From an uncultured Pseudoxanthomonas sp. (GTDB lineage: Bacteria; Pseudomonadota; Gammaproteobacteria; Xanthomonadales; Xanthomonadaceae), in contig CAMLGZ010000024.1 in assembly GCA_946479745.1 (NCBI GenBank), forward strand, positions 1 through 64,000: a stretch of DNA of 64,000 nucleotides, in the 5' to 3' direction. The notes under the pieces were generated by a model, which did not search any database, was not told the DNA's origin, and saw only the letters and a list, made by a program, of their open reading frames with translations. The position numbers and the translations under genes are program-made. Below are positions 50,969 to 61,607 of this stretch, one piece after another; the stretch's first letter is position 1; every line of letters begins with the position of its first letter.

Positions 50969-52654
50969 ATGGCGGCCGAGAACAATTCCTTTGACGCAAT
51001 CGTGGTCGGCACCGGCATCAGCGGGGGGTGGGCCGCAAAAGAGCTGACCGAGAAGGGATTGAAAACCCTGGTGCTCGATCGCGGGCGGATGGTGGAGCAT
51101 GGCGAGTACCCCACCGCGAACCTGCAGCTCTGGGAACTTCCCTACGGCGGCCGTCCCACGCAACAGGATATCGAGAAGCAATCGGTCGCCAAACGCGGCG
51201 GCGTGCTCTCGCAAGCGACCAAGCACTGGTTCGTCAACGATATCGATCATCCCTACATCGAGAAGAAACCTTTCGCCTGGGTGCGCGGCTATCACGTCGG
51301 CGGCCGTTCCATCATGTGGGGCAGGCAGTCGTACCGCTGGAGTCCGATGGACTTCGAGGCGAATGCGAAAGAAGGCGTCGCCGTGGACTGGCCCCTCCGC
51401 TACGAGGAGCTCGCGCCGTGGTACGACCACGTGGAGAGTTTCATCGGCGTGAGTGGCCAGGCGGAAGGCTACGAGCAACTGCCGGACGGCAAGTTCCTGC
51501 CGCCGATGGCGTTGAATTGCGTCGAACTGCACCTCAAGCAGGCGCTTGCCGACAAGCTGGGCCGCGCAATGACCATCGGCAGGACCGCCAATCTCACCGC
51601 GCCGCTCGCGCACAGCCCGCAGCGCGGCACCTGCCAGTATCGCAATCTGTGCTGGCGCGGTTGTCCGTTCGGGGCGTACTTCAGCAGCAACTCCAGCACG
51701 CTGCCTGCGGCGGAGAAGACCGGAAACATGACGCTGCGTCCCAATTCGATCGTCTACGAGCTCATCCATGACGCGAAGAACGACCGGGCCAGCGGCGTGC
51801 GCGTACTGGATGCGGAAACCAACGAGCAGATGGAATTCCACGCCAAGGTGATCTTCCTGTGCGCGTCCACGTTCGGTTCCACGCAGATCCTGATGAATTC
51901 CGTCTCCAGCCGGTTTCCGGAGGGTTTCGGCAACGACAGCGGCGAGCTCGGCTGCAACATCATGGACCATCACCTGGGCGTCGGCGCCTCCGCGGTCGTC
52001 GAAGGCTTCGAAGACCAGTACTACAGCGGCCAGCGGCCCAACGGCATCTATATTCCGCGATTCGTCAATATCGGCAAAGACAAGCGCTCCTACCTGCGCG
52101 GTTTCGGTTACCAGGGCGGCGCGGGCCGGGCAGGATGGACCCGGCTGCTCGAAGATTCCACGCTGGGCGCGGATCTGAAGACGAAGGCCGCACAGCCCGG
52201 GCCGTGGGGCGTGGGGTTGGGCGGTTTCGGCGAAACCCTTCCCTATCACGACAATCGCGTCACGATCGATCGCACCCGCAAGGACAAGCATGGGCTGCCC
52301 GTGCTGGCGTTCGATGCGGCGATGCGCGAGAACGAACTGAAGATGCGCCAGGACATGGCGGCCGAGGCCGCAACGATGCTGGAAGCCGCGGGATACAAGA
52401 ATGTCCATTCGTACGATGGCGGCGACGAGCTGGGCATGGGCATCCATGAGATGGGCACCGCGCGCATGGGGCGGGATCCGGAAACCTCCGTGCTCAACGC
52501 CTGGAACCAGGTGCACGCCTGCAAGAACGTGTATGTCACCGATGGTTCCTGCATGACCTCCTCGGCGTGCCAGAACCCCTCGCTCACGTACATGGCGTTG
52601 ACAGCGCGCGCCGCGGACCACGCCGTCCAGGAACTGAAGCGGATGAACCTATGA
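50969..52654 (+). CDS. GMC-family FAD oxidoreductase, module 2
   Basis: A 561-residue flavoenzyme, second copy of the GMC type. SFDAIVVGTGISGGWAAKEL is the FAD fold; YHVGGRSIMWGRQSYRWSPM and CQYRNLCWRGCPFGAYFSSN are conserved landmarks; the C-terminus has GMGIHEMGTARMGRDPETSV (His) and SSACQNPSLTYMALTARAAD (Asn). It has no signal peptide; export would rely on the Tat lipoprotein encoded next (4-nt overlap). GAGGAAG precedes the ATG. The two GMC proteins are clearly diverged, suggesting different substrates. Confidence 0.88.
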   Translation: MAAENNSFDAIVVGTGISGGWAAKELTEKGLKTLVLDRGRMVEHGEYPTANLQLWELPYGGRPTQQDIEKQSVAKRGGVLSQATKHWFVNDIDHPYIEKKPFAWVRGYHVGGRSIMWGRQSYRWSPMDFEANAKEGVAVDWPLRYEELAPWYDHVESFIGVSGQAEGYEQLPDGKFLPPMALNCVELHLKQALADKLGRAMTIGRTANLTAPLAHSPQRGTCQYRNLCWRGCPFGAYFSSNSSTLPAAEKTGNMTLRPNSIVYELIHDAKNDRASGVRVLDAETNEQMEFHAKVIFLCASTFGSTQILMNSVSSRFPEGFGNDSGELGCNIMDHHLGVGASAVVEGFEDQYYSGQRPNGIYIPRFVNIGKDKRSYLRGFGYQGGAGRAGWTRLLEDSTLGADLKTKAAQPGPWGVGLGGFGETLPYHDNRVTIDRTRKDKHGLPVLAFDAAMRENELKMRQDMAAEAATMLEAAGYKNVHSYDGGDELGMGIHEMGTARMGRDPETSVLNAWNQVHACKNVYVTDGSCMTSSACQNPSLTYMALTARAADHAVQELKRMNL

Positions 52655-53286
52655 AGACCGACCTCAACCGCCGCGAAGCGATACGCCGCGTCGCCTTGCT
52701 GATGGGCGGCGCCGTTTCGGCGCCGGCTATCCTTGGCGTGCTCGCTGGCTGCTCGGCCGAGCCGGGCACGGATAAGGATGCCGAATGGAAGCCCACATTC
52801 CTCACCCAGGCGCAGGTCGGGCTGGTGGCGGAAGTCGCCGAGATCATGATTCCCCGCACCGATACTCCGGGCGCGAAGGATGTCGGTATTCCGGCCTTCA
52901 TAGACAAGATGTTGAAGGATGCCTATCCGAAAGAGGAGCAGGCGCGCTTCGTCGCGGGACTCGTGGACTTCGAAACCCGGGCCAAGCGCGAACACGGGCG
53001 CACCTTCCTTGAGCTGGAACCGGCGCTGCGCGCGGCGCTGGTGAAACAGGTGCATGACCCGGCGGTCGAGGTGGATCGAGCGTCGGACCTTCCCGTCGCC
53101 GAGCGGGGCCGTCCTTTCATCCTCATGACTAAAGAGCTCACGTTGCTCGGCTATTTCATGTCCGAACCCGGCGCCACGGAGGTGTTGCAGTACCGCCCGG
53201 TTCCGGGTGCGTATCACGCGTGCGTTCCGCTGAAGCAGGCAGGGAAAGGCAAGACTTGGGCCACCGAGGTCAGCTACCGATTCTGA
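52651..53286 (+). CDS. Gluconate 2-dehydrogenase subunit 3-like Tat lipoprotein, module 2
   Basis: A 211-residue small subunit. The leader NRREAIRRVALLMGGAVSAP carries twin arginines, followed by LGVLAGCSAE with a lipobox. VGLVAEVAEIMIPRTDTPGA and FIDKMLKDAYPKEEQARF fit the subunit-3 family. Its ATG overlaps the GMC stop (ATGA). It likely anchors and co-exports the module 2 GMC enzyme and passes electrons to the respiratory chain. It is the counterpart of 47381-48004. Confidence 0.87.
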   Translation: MKTDLNRREAIRRVALLMGGAVSAPAILGVLAGCSAEPGTDKDAEWKPTFLTQAQVGLVAEVAEIMIPRTDTPGAKDVGIPAFIDKMLKDAYPKEEQARFVAGLVDFETRAKREHGRTFLELEPALRAALVKQVHDPAVEVDRASDLPVAERGRPFILMTKELTLLGYFMSEPGATEVLQYRPVPGAYHACVPLKQAGKGKTWATEVSYRF

Positions 53287-53343
53287 TCCCCAATGGGCAG
53301 CAGCGGCCAGCGCAGCAGCCTCACATATCGACAGGACTGATGG

Positions 53344-54252
53344 ATGAATTCGAATTCCAGACTCATCGCGCGATCCGGCTGCTGCGCGCTCCTTCTCGCC
53401 TCGCTGTTCGCGGGCGAGGTGGCGGCGGACACTCCTGCCGAGAAGGAGGAATGGATCGCGCTGTTCAACGGCCGCGATCTCGACGGGTGGACACCGAAGA
53501 TCGCCGGTCACGCGTTGGGGGACAACTTCGCAAACACATTCCGTGTCGAAGACGGGCTGCTCAAGGTGCGCTACGACCGGTACGAGTCCTTCGGCAAGAA
53601 GTTCGGCCACCTCTTCTACAAGGATCCGTTTTCCTACTATCGCCTGGTGGTGGAATACCGCTTCGTCGGTGAGCAGGCGCCGCATGGCCCCGGGGACTGG
53701 GCCTTGCGCAACAGCGGCGCGATGCTGCATTCGCCGCATCCGCGCACGATGGGGCGCGATCAGGACTTTCCCATTTCCATCGAGGTGCAGTTCCTCGGCG
53801 GCCTGAGCGACGGCAAGGCGCGCTCGACCATGAACCTGTGCACGCCGGGAACGGAGGTCGTGTATCAGGGTTCGATCTATCCCGAGCATTGCCTCAACTC
53901 CGCTTCCAAGACCTTCGACGGCGACCAGTGGGTCCGCGCCGAGGTGCTGGTACTGGGCAGCGGACAGATCACCCATTTCGTCAATGGCGAGGAAGTGCTG
54001 GAGTATGCGTTGCCTCAGTTCGGCGGTGGCGCCGTGTCGGATTTCGATCCCGCCGCCAAGCCTGATGGGAAACTGATCGAAGGCGGCTACATTTCGCTGC
54101 AGAGCGAATCGCATCCGATCGACTTCCGCAAGGTGGAACTGCTCAACCTTGCCGGCTGCATGGACCGCAGCGCAAGCAATTACAAGCGCTACCACGTCAA
54201 ATCGGTGCCTGAAAGCTGTGTCTATGCGAAAGGCTCGAAACCCGAAAAATAG
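53344..54252 (+). CDS. DUF1080 (3-keto-disaccharide hydrolase family) protein, exported, module 2
   Basis: A 302-residue exported protein with leader LIARSGCCALLLASLFAGEV. WIALFNGRDLDGWTPKIAGH opens the DUF1080 domain; LVVEYRFVGEQAPHGPGDWA, MLHSPHPRTMGRDQDFPISI and EVQFLGGLSDG continue it. The Glu in SIEVQFLGG aligns in position with that in YEVQVNN of the module 1 protein. The C-terminal ~40 residues, with a Cys in NLAGCMDRSASNYKRY, are an extra. It lies 57 nt after the small subunit in the same operon. The two DUF1080 proteins differ in length and probably in substrate. Confidence 0.85.
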   Translation: MNSNSRLIARSGCCALLLASLFAGEVAADTPAEKEEWIALFNGRDLDGWTPKIAGHALGDNFANTFRVEDGLLKVRYDRYESFGKKFGHLFYKDPFSYYRLVVEYRFVGEQAPHGPGDWALRNSGAMLHSPHPRTMGRDQDFPISIEVQFLGGLSDGKARSTMNLCTPGTEVVYQGSIYPEHCLNSASKTFDGDQWVRAEVLVLGSGQITHFVNGEEVLEYALPQFGGGAVSDFDPAAKPDGKLIEGGYISLQSESHPIDFRKVELLNLAGCMDRSASNYKRYHVKSVPESCVYAKGSKPEK

Positions 54253-54667
54253 CACCGGCATTGTTCATGAACTGCTGATCCGTGGTGGCGACGCCGCAAG
54301 TCCGGTACGGTTCTCAGCCGGCATCCTGGCTCACTGCAGTTCGTTACCCGGGATCGCGGTCGACGGCGCCCGATGGGTCGACTGCGCTGAAACCCTCTTC
54401 TGCACGTATGGGCTTGAACACCTCTGGAATCCGGAGCGATTCATTCGAGAGAGCACTCCGTCCTCCTATCCGCTTACGGAATGGCAGGCGTTCAATATTT
54501 CATTGGTCGAATCGGGTCGGTCAGGGGAAGCTTGACGCAGACATCCCGACTTCTGACGCTTGCCGCGCCGCCGTCCCATTGCTCCTCGCAATCGGTCGCC
54601 ATCCGCAAGAACATCCAGACGGATAGCCCCGGGAATCGGCGATAGAAGTTTTCCGGAGGAGAGAAGC
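54253..54667. other. Promoter region of the GluP-type transporter
   Basis: About 415 nt without a credible gene, holding the 44-nt element at 54466-54509 and the transporter's ribosome site (CCGGAGGAGA). Confidence 0.6.
54466..54509 (+). promoter_or_regulatory. 44-nt regulatory element upstream of the hexose transporter (site D)
   Basis: CGCTTACGGAATGGCAGG, four variable bases, then TCAATATTTCATTGGTCG. It is 38/44 identical to site C upstream of the carboxylesterase and has the same orientation to its gene. It lies 158 nt before the transporter start. The 3' half contains the core shared with sites A, B and E. Confidence 0.68.
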
Positions 54668-55975
54668 ATGGCCTTGCCCCCCGCATCGACGGCCGGAAAC
54701 GGCGCGTCCGCTGCTTCAGCCACCCAGCGATCAGCGCTGGCACTGCTTGCCAGCCTGTTCTTCATGTGGGGTTTCATCACCGTCATCAACAACACGCTGC
54801 TGCCGCATCTGCGCTCGGTGTTCGAGCTGAGCTACATGCAGACGACTTTGATCGAGTCGGTGTGGTTCATTGCGTACTTCTTTGCGTCCCTGCCTGCTGC
54901 GAAGCTGATCGAGCGTATCGGTTACAAGCGATCGATGGTGGTCGGGCTTTTGATCATGGCCGCGGGCGCATTGCTGATGATCCCTGCGGCCCGTATCCCG
55001 TCTTATGGGGTGGTGCTCACGGCACTGTTCGTCATCGCCTCGGGCATCACCCTGTTACAGGTAGCAGCCAATCCTTACGTAGCCGTTCTGGGTCCGCCGC
55101 AGACCGCTTCGGCGCGGCTGAACCTGGTACAGGCATTCAATTCCATGGGAACGACATTCGCTCCCCTGTTCGGCGGTTACCTGATTCTGAGTCGCAGCGC
55201 ATCGGGTAACGTCGAGGCTGGCGCGGCGGCGCTATCGTTCGAGCAACGGATGGCCGACGCGCAGTCGGTGCAGCTGCCTTACCTCATTGTCGCCGTGGTC
55301 CTGGTGATCCTTGCGGTTGTTATCGCGCGGTACAAACTACCCGATCTGAATACCTCGGCCCGCAGGCACGATGCGTTGGAACGCAAACGTCACTCCCTAT
55401 GGCGCCATCGCAATCTCGTATTGGGCATCCCGGCGATCTTCATCTACCTGATCGCCGAAATAGGCGTCAGCAATCTGTTCATCAATTTCGTATCGATGCC
55501 GGAGATCGGCGGGCTTACCCATACGCAGGCATCGCATTATCTGTTCCTGCTGTGGGGCGGCATGATGGTCGGCCGCTTTGTCGGCAGTCAGTTGATGCGC
55601 AAATTCGCAGCCGAGAAAGTGCTTGCCTGGTCGAGTATCGGCGCATTCGTCGTGATGACCTTGACCGTGGTGACCAGTGGTCCGCTGGCCATGTGGAGCC
55701 TCATCTCGGTCGGGCTGTTCCATTCGATCATGTTCCCCACCATCTTTACGCTCGGCATCCGGGGTCTTGGGCCGTTGACCGAGGAAGGCTCGGGATTATT
55801 GATCATGGCCATTGCCGGCGGCGCGCTCGTCGTCGTGCAAGGACAGCTTGCCGATGCTTTCGGGCTGCAGATGTCGTTCATTCTCACTGCGGTGTGCGAG
55901 CTCTACGTGCTGTTCTATGCGGTTTGGGGGTGCACGCCGACCCATGCCGAACGCGAGCAGTCGCTCAGTTCGTGA
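54668..55975 (+). CDS. FHS-family sugar:H+ symporter, GluP-like (glucose/galactose; fucose possible)
   Basis: A 12-helix FHS-family MFS transporter of 435 residues. ALALLASLFFMWGFITVINN and TLLPHLRSVFELSYMQTTLI are the family N-terminus; GITLLQVAANPYVAVLGPPQ and LNLVQAFNSMGTTFAPLFGG are strongly conserved in GluP and FucP. ATG 54668 has GGAGGAGA upstream. Its promoter shares the 44-nt element with the carboxylesterase and the core with the galactose operon, which favours galactose as substrate. L-fucose import remains possible since GH95 releases fucose. Confidence 0.88.
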   Translation: MALPPASTAGNGASAASATQRSALALLASLFFMWGFITVINNTLLPHLRSVFELSYMQTTLIESVWFIAYFFASLPAAKLIERIGYKRSMVVGLLIMAAGALLMIPAARIPSYGVVLTALFVIASGITLLQVAANPYVAVLGPPQTASARLNLVQAFNSMGTTFAPLFGGYLILSRSASGNVEAGAAALSFEQRMADAQSVQLPYLIVAVVLVILAVVIARYKLPDLNTSARRHDALERKRHSLWRHRNLVLGIPAIFIYLIAEIGVSNLFINFVSMPEIGGLTHTQASHYLFLLWGGMMVGRFVGSQLMRKFAAEKVLAWSSIGAFVVMTLTVVTSGPLAMWSLISVGLFHSIMFPTIFTLGIRGLGPLTEEGSGLLIMAIAGGALVVVQGQLADAFGLQMSFILTAVCELYVLFYAVWGCTPTHAEREQSLSS

Positions 55976-56037
55976 CGCTGCGTATGGGTTTCCAGAACCA
56001 GGAAAGGCGACAGGCAACATCACGACAAGATCGGCCG

Positions 56038-57375
56038 TCAGGGCACGGCGCCTGACGGCGGCGCCGGAGATCGGCCAAGCAACTCTTGCAGCAGGGGCTG
56101 CATCTCACGCTGCCAGATCGCGTAGCCTTTCGCGTTCGGGTGCAGCAGGTCGGGCATCACGTCCTTCGACAGCGTGCCGTCGGGGTCGGTCAGCGCGGCG
56201 TTGATATTCAGAAAGTACACGCTGCGCGCGTCGGCCTCGCTGGCGATGATGCGGTTGACGCGTTCGTTGATGGCGCGCAGGGGGTCGGCCGATTGTTCGC
56301 CGCGCGGGAAGACGGCGAGCAGCAGCACCTTGGTGTCCGGCGAGCGCTGGCGGATTTCGTCGATCAGACGCTTGATGCCGGCTGCCGTGGTCGCGGGGTC
56401 CTCGGCACGGTGGCCGGTGTTGTTGGTACCGATCATCAGCACCACTACTTTGGGCGCGAGTCCGTCGAGCTCGCCGTGCTGCAATCGCCACAACACGTTT
56501 TCGGTGCGGTCACCGCCAAAGCCAAGGTCCAGCGCGTGGTATCCGGCGTAGTGGCGCTGCCAGACTTCGCGACCTTCCTTCTCCCAGCCCTGAGTGATGG
56601 AATCGCCGATGAAGACGAGCTCGGGGCCGTAGCCGGCCGCCACGAGCTTTCGCGCCTCCGCCAGCTTCTCTTCATGGCGCGGCAACCACCAGTCAATGGC
56701 CCACGATTCGTTCAACATCGACGGCGTGACCGATTCGGTGCGGTAGTCGGGGCAATCCACGTTGGGTTTGCCGTCGCGCACGAAGCGGACGTTGGCCACG
56801 CTGGCGCGGCCGCGGCCGTTGCCTTCGAGTTGGAACGGCGACTTGACCTTGGAGAAGTCCGCGCCCTCCCGCACGAAGCAGGCCATCGCCAGCGATATGT
56901 GCTGCCGGCCCTTACCGGCATGCGCGCGCGCCTGCGTCACCAGGTTCACGTTGCGCTCGCAGCCTTTGCCGCAGTCGAGCTTGACCTTGATGCCGCCCTG
57001 GGCCATGTCGGCGACGTCCAGATCCAGCTCGAGCGTGCCATCGAGATAGGGACGCAGGTCCAGCGGCTGCGGACTCTCGATGCGCAGCGTGGCAAGCCAG
57101 AGGTCTTTCCACTCGAACTGCAGCGTGTTGCGGCGACCGCCGCGCCCTTCGGCGCTGGCGCTCAAGTGGCTGTCGCGCGCGTACTCCGCCGTGGGCCGCG
57201 GCGCGACCACGCTGCTGCCGGTCAGTTCGGCCTGGCCCTCCCAGTGGCCGACGGTGATGCGCCAGGCCGAAGCGGGTGCGGGAAGAATGACGAGATCGGT
57301 GCCGGCTTTGGCCCGGGCGTCGGCGGCACAGACAACGAGTGACGCGGCGAACAGCAGTTTGGCGATGTGGTTCAT
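56038..57375 (-). CDS. Exported SGNH/GDSL hydrolase with N-terminal binding domain
   Basis: A 445-residue two-domain protein. A signal peptide (AKLLFAASLVVCAADARA) leads to a beta-rich domain (~30-210) resembling the ExoP/galactose-binding-like module. The SGNH esterase domain has LVFIGDSITQGWEKEG (Ser), GFGGDRTENVLWRL (Gly), VVLMIGTNNTGHRAEDP (Asn) and DLLHPNAKGYAIW (Asp-His). It probably removes acetyl groups from plant polysaccharide. It lies 138 nt downstream of galM on the same strand; no clear ribosome site was seen, so the start is less certain. Confidence 0.82.
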   Translation of the reverse strand: MNHIAKLLFAASLVVCAADARAKAGTDLVILPAPASAWRITVGHWEGQAELTGSSVVAPRPTAEYARDSHLSASAEGRGGRRNTLQFEWKDLWLATLRIESPQPLDLRPYLDGTLELDLDVADMAQGGIKVKLDCGKGCERNVNLVTQARAHAGKGRQHISLAMACFVREGADFSKVKSPFQLEGNGRGRASVANVRFVRDGKPNVDCPDYRTESVTPSMLNESWAIDWWLPRHEEKLAEARKLVAAGYGPELVFIGDSITQGWEKEGREVWQRHYAGYHALDLGFGGDRTENVLWRLQHGELDGLAPKVVVLMIGTNNTGHRAEDPATTAAGIKRLIDEIRQRSPDTKVLLLAVFPRGEQSADPLRAINERVNRIIASEADARSVYFLNINAALTDPDGTLSKDVMPDLLHPNAKGYAIWQREMQPLLQELLGRSPAPPSGAVP

Positions 57376-57513
57376 GGGAAGGTGGGAGAGGATCGACGGA
57401 TGGGGGCGAGGTTCAATGAGATGCGCGCAGCACGACGATCGGTTTCGGCAGCAACGCCGGCGCCGAGGAATGGGACGGAGAAGGCTGGGTGATTTAACTG
57501 CCTCCGTCCCTCT

Positions 57514-58547
57514 TCAGGCATCGCGCTCCACCTTGTATTCGATGCGATTCAGGTAGGTCGCTCCCGGCCGCAGGATGGCATCGGGAAACCCGGGGCGGTT
57601 GGGCGCGTCCGGATAGGCCGTCGGCTCCAGGCAAATGCCCCGGCCCAACTGCGGATACTCGAGTTGGTTGCCATCGTAAATCTGCAACCCCGGCTGGTTG
57701 CTGCTCAGGGTCAGGCGGATGCGACTGTGCGGCGAGAACAGCACGGCGCCGGCTCGGTGATCGGACGTCGCCAGGTAATGGTCGTAACCGCCCGCCAGGT
57801 CGAGCTGCGGGTGGTAGCCGGCATCCTCCAGGACGCGGCCATGGCGAAAGTCGAAAGGCGTTCCCGTGACCGATGCGATCTCGCCGGTCGGCAACAACGC
57901 ACTGTCCGCGACCGGAAGGTAGCGGTCGGCCGAAACCTGCAGCCATTGCGCTGACGCGGGAATGGAAGCATCGCCGGCCAGGTTGAAATAGGCGTGGTTG
58001 GTCAGATTCATTGGCGTGGCCGCATCGGTGCTGGCTTGCAGCGTGAGGATCAGCCGCTCGTCGTCGATGCAGAACTCCGCGCGCACCTCGACATTGCCAG
58101 GATAGCCCTCTTCGCCATCCGGCGAGTGGTATCCCAGGCAGAGCCGGTCTTCGCTCGCTGAAAGGACGCGCCAGTGCCGACGTCCGAAGCCAAGCGTGCC
58201 GCCGTGCAGGTGGTGGGGGGATTGGTTGGCACTGAGTTGATGGCGCGTGCCGTTCAGGGTCAACGCGGCGCCGGCGATACGGTTGGCGTAGCGCCCGGCG
58301 ATGACGCCGAGGTAGGCGCTATCGCAAAGATAGGCGTCCACGTCGTCGAAACCCAGGATCAGCTCGGTGCGCTTGCCCGTCGCATCGACATGGCTGAGGC
58401 TGCGCAGGATCGCGCCGTAATCCAGGATCTGCGCACGCAGCCGACCGGTTCCGATGTCGATGGCGTGGATCGGCGTCCCATCCGCTGCTGCTCCCACTCT
58501 CCGTTGCGCCATCGCTGTTCCTGGTTTCAGTCCGTCAGCCGCTGTCA

Positions 58548-58548
<1 letters not shown>
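57514..58548 (-). CDS. galM: Aldose 1-epimerase (mutarotase)
   Basis: Interconverts alpha and beta anomers of galactose and related sugars. The 344 residues show LSANQSPHHLHGGTLGFGRR (His), MNLTNHAYFNLAG (catalytic His), PVADSALLPTGEIASVTGTP, and LQIYDGNQLEYPQLGRGICL with the catalytic-side Glu following in EPTAYPD. No signal peptide is evident. ATG 58548 shares one base with the esterase stop (TGATG); an alternative start is 58512. It prepares galactose released by GH42/GH97 for the galactose dehydrogenase or the transporter. Confidence 0.92.
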
Positions 58549-59543
<995 letters not shown>

Positions 59544-61607
59544 TTACCGCTTCTCCAGCAGGTCGACGCCGAGCGGCTCCAGGCGCAACGTGCCCGACCA
59601 GCGCTTCCCGGAAAGCACGCCGTGCATCGCGTCGTCGATTGCCACGTTCTTGGCCTCACCGGTGGTATTGACGTACAGCACCCTGCCGTCGACCTCGCGC
59701 GCGTACACGCCGTCGGGCGTCTTCGGCCCGGGCTCGATACCCAGGCTTGCGTACAACTGCCGATACAGCGGCGCCATGATCTGCGGCTGCGCCGGCGTGG
59801 CGACGTAGATCGCGCGTCCCTTGCCGAACCTGTTGAGTGTGATCGAGGGCGGTGCGCCTTCGACGTTCGTGAGGCGCGCCAGTACTTCCGCCGTCGAGGG
59901 TTCGAGCACTTCGTAGTAACCGATGTCGCCCGTGATTTCTTTGCCATTGATCTTGGTCGCTACCGCACCGGCGTTGTAGAACTCATTGGTACGCAGACCG
60001 AAGACGTCGATCAGTCGTCCGGGAAGCGGCGTGTCGTACCACTGGTTGTTTTCGTTCACCTTGGCCGAATACGCGGTCATGATGACGGTGCCGCCTTCGG
60101 CGACGAAGCTGCGCAAATTGTCGGCCGCCGCTTTATCCAGCAGGTAGAGGCCCGGCACGATCACCAGCGAATACCGGCTAAGGTCTTCGTGGCCGATATT
60201 GATGACGGCGATGTCGATATTGTCCTTGAACAGAGGCTCGTAGGCGTTGTGCGCCTGTTTGAGGTACGCCGTATTGATGTACTGCTTGACCGTGTTCGAC
60301 GGTCCCTTCGGTTCGGAAGCGATGACGTTGTCGAACGAATAGGCGATGGCCACCTTCGGTTGGGTCATCCGCGGGAAGCCCAGCTTCTCCAGCCTGGAGA
60401 ATTCCTGCGCGATGGTGGCGAATTCACCGAGCTTCCACGAGGGCCGGTCGTCGTGATCGACAAGCCCGAACAACGCCTGCTCTTCACCGCCGTGATGACT
60501 GTGATAAGTCCACGCCAGTGCGGCCTGCGCGCCGATCAGCAGCCCGAAATGCGCCCACATACGCGCGCGGCCTTTGGTGCCGTAATACCCGCCGCCGCCG
60601 GCGGTGAATTCGTTGAACCAGATCGGGGTCGACAGGCCGCCCTTCGTCATCGTCGCTTCGAAGGCCGCGCCGAGCGGCTCGCCGGGATAGAAGCCCATCG
60701 CGCCGTAACTCACGTAATCGCGGTAGGTCGACAGATAATCGAAACCCTTGCGCCCGGCGCTGTCCCAGAGGTTGGAGATGGCCGGCTTGTCGGGCGTGTT
60801 TTTCCCGCGGATCGCTTCCAGGTCCCGCAGCGTGCCGATGGTCACCTCGGACCAGTAGCGCCGCAGATCGAGTTGGCGCTCGAAGGGTCCGGGACCGTCC
60901 GCGTACGGCAGCCGGACCTCGTCCCAGGTGTTGAGGTGGCGCGACCAGCGCTGCGTGGCCCAGGCCTTGTTCAGGGCCTCGATGCTGCCGTATTTTTTCT
61001 TCAACCAGCCGATGAAGCGCAGACGGTCCGCTTCGGAGTACGAGATGAAGCCGTTGCCGATTTCGTTGTTGTAGCCGATCGCGAACAGCGCCGGATGCTT
61101 GGCGTAGCGCCTGGTCAGCGTGTCGGCCATGCGTGCGAGCAGGCGCTTGTAGTCCGGGTCGCTGATGTTGTCCATGTAGCGCTCGGCCGCGTCGAGCTGC
61201 ACGCCGTTCTGGGTAACGATGTCGACGCCCGGGTACTTGTGGTGCAGCCATATCGGCGCCGGCTGGCCGGGGATGTCGAGAATGACCTTGATGCCGGCGG
61301 CATGCATCTGATCCATGATCCAGTCGAAGGTCTCGAACTCGAACCGGCCTTCGGCGGGCTCGAAGTAATCCCACGACAGGTCGCCCATGCGCACGACTTT
61401 GAAACCGGCCTGCTTCATGCGTGCGATATCGCGCGTCACCTGCTCGCGGCTGCGATCGACGGATTGATAGTTCGTGCCTACGAACAGTTGCCCGGCGCCG
61501 GGCCAGTCAGGGTGGTTCTCGGCGCTTTGTGCGAGGGCCGCGCCGCCACAGAACGGCGCGAGGGACAGCATCCAGGCGACGACCGTTTTGCGGAACTTCG
61601 CGTTCAT
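59544..61607 (-). CDS. GH42 beta-galactosidase, exported
   Basis: A 687-residue GH42 enzyme with a signal peptide (VVAWMLSLAPFCGGAALA). The barrel shows MGDLSWDYFEPAEGRFEFE, the acid/base motif AIGYNNEIGNGF (~181) and the nucleophile motif TPIWFNEFTAGGGGYYG (~331). A trimerisation-like domain (from ~400) and a C-terminal beta domain follow. Export is unusual for GH42, many members of which are cytoplasmic. ATGA overlap with GH97. It probably cleaves beta-galactosyl ends of oligosaccharides in the periplasm. Confidence 0.9.
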   Translation of the reverse strand: MNAKFRKTVVAWMLSLAPFCGGAALAQSAENHPDWPGAGQLFVGTNYQSVDRSREQVTRDIARMKQAGFKVVRMGDLSWDYFEPAEGRFEFETFDWIMDQMHAAGIKVILDIPGQPAPIWLHHKYPGVDIVTQNGVQLDAAERYMDNISDPDYKRLLARMADTLTRRYAKHPALFAIGYNNEIGNGFISYSEADRLRFIGWLKKKYGSIEALNKAWATQRWSRHLNTWDEVRLPYADGPGPFERQLDLRRYWSEVTIGTLRDLEAIRGKNTPDKPAISNLWDSAGRKGFDYLSTYRDYVSYGAMGFYPGEPLGAAFEATMTKGGLSTPIWFNEFTAGGGGYYGTKGRARMWAHFGLLIGAQAALAWTYHSHHGGEEQALFGLVDHDDRPSWKLGEFATIAQEFSRLEKLGFPRMTQPKVAIAYSFDNVIASEPKGPSNTVKQYINTAYLKQAHNAYEPLFKDNIDIAVINIGHEDLSRYSLVIVPGLYLLDKAAADNLRSFVAEGGTVIMTAYSAKVNENNQWYDTPLPGRLIDVFGLRTNEFYNAGAVATKINGKEITGDIGYYEVLEPSTAEVLARLTNVEGAPPSITLNRFGKGRAIYVATPAQPQIMAPLYRQLYASLGIEPGPKTPDGVYAREVDGRVLYVNTTGEAKNVAIDDAMHGVLSGKRWSGTLRLEPLGVDLLEKR

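Noticed and set aside
52246..54261. A 671-codon minus-strand frame over module 2 genes
   Set aside because: Antisense shadow of GMC, small subunit and DUF1080 genes, which are coupled and family-typical.
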